A stretch of 10,386 nucleotides of DNA from Actinomycetota bacterium. Lineage in GTDB: Bacteria; Actinomycetota; Actinomycetes; Actinomycetales; Cellulomonadaceae. The position numbers were made by a program, and so were the translations under genes. The DNA lies in contig JAHIJU010000280.1 of the NCBI GenBank assembly GCA_018898235.1, positions 1-10,386 on the forward strand, read 5' to 3'. Below the pieces are notes generated by a model. It was given only the letters and a program-made list of their open reading frames with translations. It did not search any database and had not been told where the DNA came from. Positions 1 through 7,031 of the stretch are shown piece after piece. Positions within the stretch are counted from its first letter, which is position 1. Each line of letters opens with the position of its first letter.

Positions 1-3000
1 CGAACGGGTTGAACGCCCCGTCCAGCACCGAGAGGGTGCGCTCGACCCCCGAGACCCCGTCGGCGATGGTCTGGTCGAGCACCCGGGCCAGCGGCCGAGT
101 GCTCGCGATCACCTCGAGCGGCAGGGTGACCGGCAGCGTCCCGGAGGTCCCGTAGCTGATGGCCAGCGAGAGGGTGCCGGTGGTGCCCTTGGCCGTGGTG
201 GCCGCAGCGGCGATCTTCAGGACCGACCCCGTCAGGGTCGCCGTGAAACCGGCCGGCACGGCGTCCGTGAGCTTGAAGCCGTAGTCACCGGCCTTCGGCA
301 CATCGCCCTCGGGATCGCGCATGAACGCGGTGAGATCGACCGTGAGCGGCGCCTCACCAGGACCGACCTGGACCTTCGACGGGGTGAAGGTCGGCGGGTG
401 CTCATCGGTGGCGTAGACGGTGATCGACAGGGTGATCGTCGACTCCCGCGCATCGCCGTCCCCGGTCCCGGTGGAGTCCGTGACCGGCACCGTGACCGAC
501 GCCGGCCCCGAGTAGCCGGCGGCCGAGACGAAGCGCAGCGTGCTCGCGTTCACCACCAGGGCGGAGCCGTCCGAGCGGGTGGCCGTCACCCTGGTCGCAT
601 CCGCGATCGACGCCGTCCGACCCGGGGCGACCTGCACCTGCGAGTCGAGCGCGATCACGAGCTCGGCACCCGAGGCCACCCGGAGCGCGGGGGCCTTGGG
701 ACGCGGGGTCGGTGGGAAGAAGCCGAGCGCCGGGACCGTGATGAAGGCGTACGAGGACGCCGACCGGTCGGTGCTGTTGACCAGCTGGTACGGCACCGTC
801 TGGGCGTGGTCGGCCAAGGAGATCCGGACCGTCCCGCGGCCGGCGACGCTGGCCACACCCGCGGCCGTGGCCGGGACCACCACCTCCAGGTCCGAGAGCG
901 GGCCGCTGGGGTTCTGGGCGACGGCGAGCACGTCCACATCCACCTGAGCCCGCCCGATCGTGTCGGCGGCCGGGACGACCACGTCCTGCGCGACCGGCGG
1001 GAGCACGGGCGCCGCCGCGTCGACGGTGACCGTCAGGACGGCGCTGTCCCGGCCGCCGCGGGTGTTGCTCGCGGTGTAGACGACCGAGAGCACGCCCGGC
1101 GTCGTCGGCGCCCGCACCACGACACGACTACCCTGCACGCTCGCCTGGGCGGCGTCCGCCCCGGTCCCGACGTCGCCGGAGAGCTCGAGCGTGTCGAGCA
1201 GGGACAGGTCGCCGCCGCCGGAGTCGACGTCGTTGGCCAGCACGCGGACCTCGACCGTACGTCCGGGGACGACCGTGACCGCGTCGTCGCGCGCCACGAC
1301 CGTCGCGGCCACCGTCGGCCACGGGCTGATGCCGACCCGGACCTGCCCGACGGCCCGCTGCCCGGTCCAGTCCTCCACCGCGTAGGTGAAGGTGTCAGTC
1401 CCGGTGGATCCGGGCAGCGCGCGGTACTCCAGGTAGTCGGGGCCGACGGCCGTCACGATGCCGAGCTTGGGCGCATCGTCACCCAGGCCCAGCAACGTGA
1501 CCCCGTCGCCGTCGGCGTCGATCCCCTGCAACGGGATCGGGATGCGCACGGTCTCGGCCTCGAACACCCGGGCCACGACCGACCGCGGTGTCGGCGCCGC
1601 CTTGGTCGAGGCGTCCGAAGCGTGCACCCGCACGGTGAGGCGGGCCGCCGTCGAGATCCCCGCGGAGTTCGTGACCTGGAAGATCGTCGACACCGTCATC
1701 GGCACATCCGGCGCCTGGTAGCGCAGCACGTCACCGGACACGAACAGCAGGCCCTGACCGTCGGTGAGCGGCTCCGGCAGGGTGCGGGACAGCGTGAGCC
1801 CGCCGCCGTTCGGGTCGTACGCCCCGTCGAGGGCCGAGACGGTCACCACACCACCGGTCCGCACGCCGACCTCCACGTCCGGGACCACCGGCGGCTGGGC
1901 GACGGTCGAGGCGGTCACCGACTGGACGAGGATCGATCCCACGGCCGCGCTGGTGCCGTTGGACACGGTGTACGGAACGCTCACCGGCAGGCCGAGGATC
2001 CGGTCCGCGCTGATCTCCAGCAGTCGGTGCTCGACCACCGCGACGTGCAGGCCGGAGCCCTCGGGGACGTCGACGCCCTGCAGGACAAGCACGAGGTTGT
2101 TCGGGTCCTCGTCGTTGGCGAGCGGGTCGATCGTCACCGAACCGCCTGCGGGCAGCAGCGCGCGATCGGCCATGGCCACCGGCGGCTGCACCTGGTCGGG
2201 GTACTCCTCGACGTCGATCCGCACCCAGCCGGTCGACTGCGACGGCGAGGCCACGACCGTGAAGCTCACGTAGTAGGTGCCGGCCCGTCCCGCGGTGAAG
2301 GAGAAGGTCCCGCCCCGCAGGTCCGGCACGATGGTCGCCCCGGGCACGTCACCGACCCCGGCGAGCCGGACCGGTTCGGTCGAGGAGGACCGCACCGCCT
2401 TCAGCGGCGAGATGACCACGGCCTGGTTGACGTAGCCGACGGCGTGCATCGGGTCGATCTGCGGTGCGAGCACCCCGACATCGCGCACCTCGACCTCGAC
2501 GGTGCCGCTCACCGGGTCCGACCGTCCGTCGGTGACCTCGACGGTGACGACGGTGCTGCCGCTACGTCCGCCTCCGTGGACCGTGAGCGTGCCGTCCGGA
2601 CGTGTGGTCACGGTGCCGAAGGTGGGGTCGATGGTCGCGCCGAGCAGCACGAGGCCGTCCCCGTCGGGGTCCACGAAGTCGGCCAGCACGTTCTGGTCGA
2701 GGCTGCCGCCCTGCTCGACCTGCATCGTCGGCGTGCGCACCTGCGTCGGCGGGTCGTTGACCGAGTCGTCGCGCACCCGCAGGCGCACGGTCGCGGTCGC
2801 GGGGGCCCGCGTCCCGGGGCGGTCGGTGATCGTGTACGTGAAGCTCACCTCGCCGGTCGCGTCGGCGGGCACGGCCACCTGCAGCGCACGACCTCCCTGC
2901 ACCACCTCGAGCCGGCCGAACGCGGCCGGGACCGGGTCGACCTGCGAGATCACCAGGATCCCGCAGTCGGACGTCGCATCGTTGTCGAGCACGGGCAGCA

Positions 3001-4195
3001 CCGTGGTGCGGCCGGGCCGGACGCCGAACGTGTCGTCGACCGCGCTCGGCGGTGCACCCTCCTCGGAGCACTGGGCGGACTGCGCCTGGGTGACCTGGGT
3101 ACCGGCGTCCTGGTCGGGCGTCGTGTCGGACTGCTCGGGGGTGATCTGCTGCCAGTCCGGCACCCGCACCCGCGGGTCGTCCGGGAGCCAGGCGCGGCCG
3201 GTGGTGACGTCGTTGAGCACCACCCGGCTGCGGTTCACCCGGAACGTCAGCTCATCGGCCGAGGTGAGGCCCTCCCGGTCGGCCGAGGTGACCTCGTCGC
3301 CGCACAGCCGCATCCAGTTGCCGCTGCTGCTCGCCCACGCGGCGTAGTCGCAGGACCCGACCCGCACGGGAGCGGCCGGGGTGCCTGCGCCGGCCGTCCG
3401 GTGCGCGATCGGCCGGCCGCCGTCGAGCGGGACCTCGTAGAGCGTGTCGGCGGAGGCGACCAGCACCGTGTCGGCGGCCGGGCCGGGCTGCTGCAGCGTC
3501 AGCTGGCCGCCGTCGAGCTCGACCGAGCCGGTGCGGGTGCGGACGGTGTGCCCGTCGAGGACCACCGGTTCGTCCCCGACCGCTGTCAGCTGGTCGATCT
3601 TCTGCACGGAGCCGTCGAGGTCCGCCCCCGCGGTCACGGTGCTGCCGCCCACCGCGGGCACCCGGGTCGCCGTCGCGCCGCTCGCGCTCACCGTGAGCAC
3701 CGCACCGTCCCGGGTCACCGTGGCCCGGCCACCGGAGCCCAGCGCCACATCCGGTGTCCCGGCCGCCACGTCGAGGCCGGCCAGCTCGCCGAGGGCACGT
3801 ACCCAGATGTCGCCGTCGGCCGAGGTCACCACGACGGTGCCCCCCGCCATCGCGACGGCGTCCCCGGTGCCGATCGCGACCCGCGTGGTGACCGCGACGC
3901 TCGCCGGGTCGACGAGCGACACGCTCGCCGGTTCGACGAGCAGCACCTGGGCGCCGTCCTGGGCGACGTCGAGCACGGAGCTGGTCGACGCGAGCCCACC
4001 GTCGAGCTCCTCGACCGGGACGTTGTAGCGCCCGAGGGCCAGGTCCTGCTTGGACGTGAGCCAGACGCCGCCGTCGTCGAGATCGAGCCGGGAGACCGGG
4101 AAGCCCTGCTGGAGCAGCGCCAGGCCGGCCACCACGGCGGGGACGGTGAGCGCCGCCGCGAACGACGTGCGGCGCCGGTCCCAGCGCACCCTCAC
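1..4195 (-). CDS. giant membrane-anchored protein with tandem Ig/cadherin-like repeats, C-terminus beyond the window
   Basis: An uninterrupted minus-strand frame of 1,398 codons that leaves the window at base 1. The N-terminus (MRVRWDRRRTSF) is basic and followed by a hydrophobic helix (about 11-28) with no obvious cleavage site, so it looks like a signal anchor. Residues about 38-345 are beta-rich with short irregular repeats (GDIWVRALGEL, DTLYEVPLDGG) and may form a propeller. All four cysteines (282, 298, 376, 411) lie in or just after this head and may form disulfides. From about 380 onward come ten Ig/cadherin-like units of about 95-100 residues, most opening with a PP or AP pair, plus an eleventh cut by the edge. 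Acidic loops such as FVDPDGDGL (~505), PLANDEDPNN (~690), IDADGDGVTL (~890) and VLANDVDSGGGDL (~985) resemble calcium sites of VCBS or cadherin-type repeats. It is probably an envelope-spanning scaffold or sensor for the kinase. The architecture is well supported; the function is inferred. Confidence 0.9.
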   Translation of the reverse strand, partial: MRVRWDRRRTSFAAALTVPAVVAGLALLQQGFPVSRLDLDDGGVWLTSKQDLALGRYNVPVEELDGGLASTSSVLDVAQDGAQVLLVEPASVSLVDPASVAVTTRVAIGTGDAVAMAGGTVVVTSADGDIWVRALGELAGLDVAAGTPDVALGSGGRATVTRDGAVLTVSASGATATRVPAVGGSTVTAGADLDGSVQKIDQLTAVGDEPVVLDGHTVRTRTGSVELDGGQLTLQQPGPAADTVLVASADTLYEVPLDGGRPIAHRTAGAGTPAAPVRVGSCDYAAWASSSGNWMRLCGDEVTSADREGLTSADELTFRVNRSRVVLNDVTTGRAWLPDDPRVRVPDWQQITPEQSDTTPDQDAGTQVTQAQSAQCSEEGAPPSAVDDTFGVRPGRTTVLPVLDNDATSDCGILVISQVDPVPAAFGRLEVVQGGRALQVAVPADATGEVSFTYTITDRPGTRAPATATVRLRVRDDSVNDPPTQVRTPTMQVEQGGSLDQNVLADFVDPDGDGLVLLGATIDPTFGTVTTRPDGTLTVHGGGRSGSTVVTVEVTDGRSDPVSGTVEVEVRDVGVLAPQIDPMHAVGYVNQAVVISPLKAVRSSSTEPVRLAGVGDVPGATIVPDLRGGTFSFTAGRAGTYYVSFTVVASPSQSTGWVRIDVEEYPDQVQPPVAMADRALLPAGGSVTIDPLANDEDPNNLVLVLQGVDVPEGSGLHVAVVEHRLLEISADRILGLPVSVPYTVSNGTSAAVGSILVQSVTASTVAQPPVVPDVEVGVRTGGVVTVSALDGAYDPNGGGLTLSRTLPEPLTDGQGLLFVSGDVLRYQAPDVPMTVSTIFQVTNSAGISTAARLTVRVHASDASTKAAPTPRSVVARVFEAETVRIPIPLQGIDADGDGVTLLGLGDDAPKLGIVTAVGPDYLEYRALPGSTGTDTFTYAVEDWTGQRAVGQVRVGISPWPTVAATVVARDDAVTVVPGRTVEVRVLANDVDSGGGDLSLLDTLELSGDVGTGADAAQASVQGSRVVVRAPTTPGVLSVVYTASNTRGGRDSAVLTVTVDAAAPVLPPVAQDVVVPAADTIGRAQVDVDVLAVAQNPSGPLSDLEVVVPATAAGVASVAGRGTVRISLADHAQTVPYQLVNSTDRSASSYAFITVPALGFFPPTPRPKAPALRVASGAELVIALDSQVQVAPGRTASIADATRVTATRSDGSALVVNASTLRFVSAAGYSGPASVTVPVTDSTGTGDGDARESTITLSITVYATDEHPPTFTPSKVQVGPGEAPLTVDLTAFMRDPEGDVPKAGDYGFKLTDAVPAGFTATLTGSVLKIAAAATTAKGTTGTLSLAISYGTSGTLPVTLPLEVIASTRPLARVLDQTIADGVSGVERTLSVLDGAFNPF
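3897..3944 (-). repeat. 24-base tandem duplication inside the giant protein gene
   Basis: Bases 3897-3920 and 3921-3944 match at 21 of 24 positions and sit end to end. They encode the paired octapeptide VEPASVSL / VDPASVAV (about residues 84-99) in the beta-rich head. It looks like a slippage duplication within a beta-strand repeat; the reading frame is kept. Confidence 0.75.
4192..4195 (-). other. GTGA stop/start overlap, kinase to giant Ig-like protein gene
   Basis: The GTG at 4195-4193 starts the giant protein gene and overlaps the kinase TGA at 4194-4192. The upstream site is weak (AAGGG, nine-base spacer), so re-initiation after kinase translation is likely. A second in-frame GTG two codons later is an alternative start. 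Confidence 0.8.
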
Positions 4196-5802
4196 GGGAC
4201 GCAGCCCTTCGCCGGGGTCGCGGAGTAGCGGCCGTCGGTCCGCCGCAGGTAGACCTCGATGCAGGTCTGGCCGGTCGCATCGGCAGCGGGCACTGTCGCC
4301 CGGGGCGCTGCGACCAGCGCGAGCTGAGCCTCCTCGGTGAGGCTCAGCAGACCCCACAGGTACCCGTCATCGGGCTGCGGGTCGGGGTCCGCCCAGGTGA
4401 AGACCACCGAGCCGTCGGGCTGCCGTTGGCCGGTCAGCCCCGTCGGGCTCGGAACCACACCGTCCACGGTCGCGGGTGCCGGCACGAACTGGGTCGGCGA
4501 GTTCTGCGGCCCGCCCGCGACACGGTGCACGACGGCGGCCACCGCGACCGTCGTCACCAGCACGAGCGCGACGAGGGCTCCGACCAGGGCCCGCCGGGGC
4601 GGGCGGCCGGTACGGGTCCGCCGGCCGGCGCCGCGACCGGCTTCGGGCAGGGCGGGGTCGTCCGACGCCGGCTCCGGCCGTGGCCGACCAGTCCGGGCCG
4701 GTCCGAGGTGCGCCGGGCCCGAGGGAGCGCCGGGCGCTGGCGCCCCGCCCGGCGCGAGCTCGCGGATCGGGCGCTGGCGGGTCGGCTCGTGGTGCACCGT
4801 CGGTGACGCGGGGTCCAGCTCCAGGATCGGCCGCAGCCTGGTCGCATCGTCCTCGTCGGAGGCGGGGCGGGTGCCGACCTGGCGGGCGGCCGGTGGGCGA
4901 CCGGGGTCCGCCTGCGGCCCGCCCAGCTCATGTCCGAACACGTCGAGCGCCGTCAGGGGAAGACCCAGTGCCTGCTCCACCGCCTGCAGGGCCCGCGCGA
5001 CCGCGATCGCGCTCTCGTAGCGCCGCACCGGCTCCTTGTCCATGGCCCGTTCCAGGACGGCGGTCAGCGCCGCCGGCATGTCGGGTCGTCCGACCGCCGG
5101 CAGCGGCATCCGCTCGATCCGGGCCACCAGCTCCGGCGCGGTGTTCGCGGCGCCGGGCACCTCGAACGGGCTGCGACCGGCCAGGAGCGAGTAGATGGTC
5201 GCGGCCAGGGAGTACACGTCGGAACGCTCATCGCCGGAGGGCCGGGCGGCGACCAGCTCGGGCGGCGCCCACGGGATCGACATGCCGACGGCGGCACCGC
5301 CGCCCTGTCCCGCGGTCGCGGCGATGCCGAAGTCGGTGAGCGCCGGCCAGCCGAAGTCGGTCGTGAGCACGTTGGCCGGCTTGATGTCGCGGTGCAGGAT
5401 CCCCGCGTCGTGCGCGGTCTGGACGGCCGAGGCGAGCCGCACCCCGATCCGCAGGCACTCCGCGACACTCAGCCGCTCGGTGCGGTACCGCTCGGCCAGA
5501 CCCGGTTGCGAGCAGTACTCCATCACCAGGAACGGGCGACCGTCCTGCGCGAACCCCGCGTGGTGCACCGTGACGATCGCCGGATGGTGCGACAGCTGCG
5601 CCATCAGGTTGGCCTCGGTGACGAACCGGGCGCGAAGGTCGTCGTCGAGCGTCGGCGCGAGCAGCACCTTCACGGCCACGTCGCGGGCCGGCAGGTGCTG
5701 GCGGTACAGGAAGACGTCGGCGAAGCCGCCCAGCCCGATCAGGCGCTGAACGGTGTAGCCGGGCAGCTCGGGGGGCGCGCTCGGTGCTCGCGCCCCCGTC
5801 AC
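4192..5802 (-). CDS. transmembrane Ser/Thr protein kinase (PknB-like) with an extracytoplasmic FN3-like domain
   Basis: 536 residues from the GTG in the GTGA overlap; the kinase fold begins almost at once. Domains: Hanks-type catalytic domain (about 15-275), Pro/Arg-rich linker (about 290-403), one membrane helix (about 405-425) and a C-terminal external domain. Catalytic residues are complete: Gly loop LIGLGGFADVF, Lys45 in VAVKVL, Glu63, HRDIKPAN with Asp139 and Asn144, and DFG at 157-159. The activation segment is unusual: GMSIPWAPPE replaces GTPxYMAPE, putting Ser175 at the usual P+1-loop Thr, and only Thr163 and Ser175 are phosphorylatable between DFG and APPE. The linker holds two matching motifs 20 residues apart, TRLRPILELDP and TRQRPIRELAP. 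Instead of PASTA repeats, the external part (about 448-536) looks like one FN3-type beta-sandwich (SPTGLTGQRQPDGSVVFTW, later IEVYLR) with Cys514 and Cys534 likely paired. It probably senses an envelope partner, perhaps the giant protein encoded next. Confidence 0.95.
   Translation of the reverse strand: MTGARAPSAPPELPGYTVQRLIGLGGFADVFLYRQHLPARDVAVKVLLAPTLDDDLRARFVTEANLMAQLSHHPAIVTVHHAGFAQDGRPFLVMEYCSQPGLAERYRTERLSVAECLRIGVRLASAVQTAHDAGILHRDIKPANVLTTDFGWPALTDFGIAATAGQGGGAAVGMSIPWAPPELVAARPSGDERSDVYSLAATIYSLLAGRSPFEVPGAANTAPELVARIERMPLPAVGRPDMPAALTAVLERAMDKEPVRRYESAIAVARALQAVEQALGLPLTALDVFGHELGGPQADPGRPPAARQVGTRPASDEDDATRLRPILELDPASPTVHHEPTRQRPIRELAPGGAPAPGAPSGPAHLGPARTGRPRPEPASDDPALPEAGRGAGRRTRTGRPPRRALVGALVALVLVTTVAVAAVVHRVAGGPQNSPTQFVPAPATVDGVVPSPTGLTGQRQPDGSVVFTWADPDPQPDDGYLWGLLSLTEEAQLALVAAPRATVPAADATGQTCIEVYLRRTDGRYSATPAKGCVP
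4750..4842 (-). repeat. duplicated Thr motif in the kinase juxtamembrane linker
   Basis: Residues 321-331 (TRLRPILELDP) and 341-351 (TRQRPIRELAP) of the kinase match at eight of eleven positions and are exactly 20 residues apart. Each begins with a Thr after an acidic stretch (DEDDA) or a mixed HHEP stretch. They are candidate autophosphorylation and FHA-docking sites; this role is inferred. Confidence 0.6.
5799..5802 (-). other. GTGA stop/start overlap, FHA to kinase gene
   Basis: The kinase GTG (5802-5800) overlaps the FHA gene's TGA (5801-5799). A GGAG with an eight-base spacer (CGGGGGAC) precedes the GTG. This is the second of three identical junctions. Confidence 0.85.
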
Positions 5803-7031
5803 GTCCCCCGCTCCACGGTGAAGGTCACACCATCGCCCAGGTCGACGGTCTCCGACGCCGCGAGCGCCGTCGGCTCCCCCGGGTGCAGGCGCCGGGCGCC
5901 CAGCCCGGCCGCCAGCAGGTACACGCCGTTGGTCGAGTCGAGGTCCGTGACCAGCACGTCGTCGCCGACGACACGCACCTCGGCGTGCGTGCGGCTGATG
6001 TCCTGCTGCGGACTGGGGACGGCCACCAGGCGCGGCAGGTCACGTGAACCGAGCCGCATCGCCTGGGGGGCGCGCCCGATCAGCACCGGACGGTCCAGGG
6101 CGACCACCAGCCCGGTGGACAGCACCATCCGCGCATCGTCGACCCGCACGGGTGCGGGGGCCGGTGCCGGCTGCCCGTCCCACACCGGGAGCCCCTCGCG
6201 CAGATCGGCCAGGGTGCTCGACATGATGGTGAACGACGTGTCGTCGCCGTCGTGGCGGGCCGCGCCGTGCACACCGGCACCCGCTGCGCCGTCCTCGACC
6301 GCGGCGCCCGCCCCGACCAGCGCCGGTTCGACGATGCGGGTCAGCACCTGCGTCGGCTGGTCGGAGAGCGGTTGGTCGATGGGCGGCGCCTCCAGGTCCA
6401 CGGCATCGAGCTCGACGGTCGGCGCCCCACCGGGCGTCGAGGCTGCGGTCGGGTCGGCCGCACGATCCGCGGCGACCCGGTCGATGTCCGGGTCGTCGTC
6501 CACGTCGACCACGGGCACGACCACGGCCTGCGCGACCGGCTGCTCGATCTGCTCGCCCGCGCCCTCGACAGCACCGGGGTCGACGTGCGCCGCCTCGACG
6601 TGCGCCGGGAGCGTGAGCGCCGCGGCCCGCACGAGCCCGCCGATGAGCGGGAGCCACGGCGTCGCTGCCCCGTCCGGCACCTGCACGGTCAGCCGGTGGA
6701 CCACGGGGAACACCCGCTCGGTCCAGGTGCTGACGGCGGTGCCGTCGACCAGCTCGGTGCCGTCGTCGGTGACCACCTCGACCCGGGCCGCACCGCGGAC
6801 GGCGAGGTTGGTCGCGCCGTCCTGCCCGCGCACCGCCAGCACGAAGGAGGGCAGGTCCACCAGCCCGGGCCGGGTGAGCACCGACAACCCGTCGAGGAAG
6901 GTCCCCTGCGCATCCGCGACGCGCCACAGCTCGAGGGCGGGTCCGTCACCGGCCGCCGGTTCGAGCAGGGCGACCAGCCCGTTGCAGGACAACGCCGTCC
7001 ACTGCCCCGGCGTGTAGCTCGACCCGTTCAC
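5799..7031 (-). CDS. FHA-domain phosphothreonine-binding protein
   Basis: Probable cytosolic adaptor that binds phosphothreonine made by the neighbouring kinase. It has 410 residues from the GTG overlapping the PP2C stop; an in-frame start 60 bases further upstream (7091) would lie deep inside the phosphatase gene. The FHA domain is C-terminal (about 305-410) with the phosphate-binding signature: LIGR (Gly319, Arg320), DISRTHAEV (Ser346, Arg347, His349) and LDSTNGVYL (Asn368, Gly369). The N-terminal 145 residues form a separate globular region (YTPGQWTAL near the start, VSTWTERVFP at about 100-109). I recall this as typical of FHA proteins in such loci but cannot give it a named family. An acidic, Ala/Pro-rich linker (about 150-300) contains Thr-rich spots, PTQVLTRIV (Thr227, Thr231) and DDTSFTIMSSTL (Thr265, Thr268), which could be kinase targets bound by the protein's own FHA domain, as in GarA. 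No membrane segment is seen. The FHA call is firm; self-recognition is a hypothesis. Confidence 0.93.
   Translation of the reverse strand: MNGSSYTPGQWTALSCNGLVALLEPAAGDGPALELWRVADAQGTFLDGLSVLTRPGLVDLPSFVLAVRGQDGATNLAVRGAARVEVVTDDGTELVDGTAVSTWTERVFPVVHRLTVQVPDGAATPWLPLIGGLVRAAALTLPAHVEAAHVDPGAVEGAGEQIEQPVAQAVVVPVVDVDDDPDIDRVAADRAADPTAASTPGGAPTVELDAVDLEAPPIDQPLSDQPTQVLTRIVEPALVGAGAAVEDGAAGAGVHGAARHDGDDTSFTIMSSTLADLREGLPVWDGQPAPAPAPVRVDDARMVLSTGLVVALDRPVLIGRAPQAMRLGSRDLPRLVAVPSPQQDISRTHAEVRVVGDDVLVTDLDSTNGVYLLAAGLGARRLHPGEPTALAASETVDLGDGVTFTVERGT
7028..7031 (-). other. GTGA stop/start overlap, PP2C to FHA gene
   Basis: The minus strand reads GTGA. The GTG at 7031-7029 starts the FHA gene and the TGA at 7030-7028 ends the phosphatase. 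A GGAG lies four bases upstream of the GTG, and an AGGGA lies about ten bases upstream. The arrangement suggests translational coupling. Confidence 0.85.

Noticed and set aside
398..4228. A 1,276-codon open frame on the plus strand
   Set aside because: It lies wholly antisense to the giant Ig-like gene. Its product is an Arg/His/Gly/Asp-rich, low-complexity sequence without recognisable motifs, as expected of an antisense frame in very GC-rich DNA, whereas the minus-strand frame gives coherent beta-repeat protein.
4930..7017. A 695-codon plus-strand open frame across the kinase and FHA genes
   Set aside because: It is antisense to two genes with complete catalytic and binding motifs. Its product is Ser/Thr/Arg/Pro-rich and resembles nothing, so it is a GC-driven shadow.
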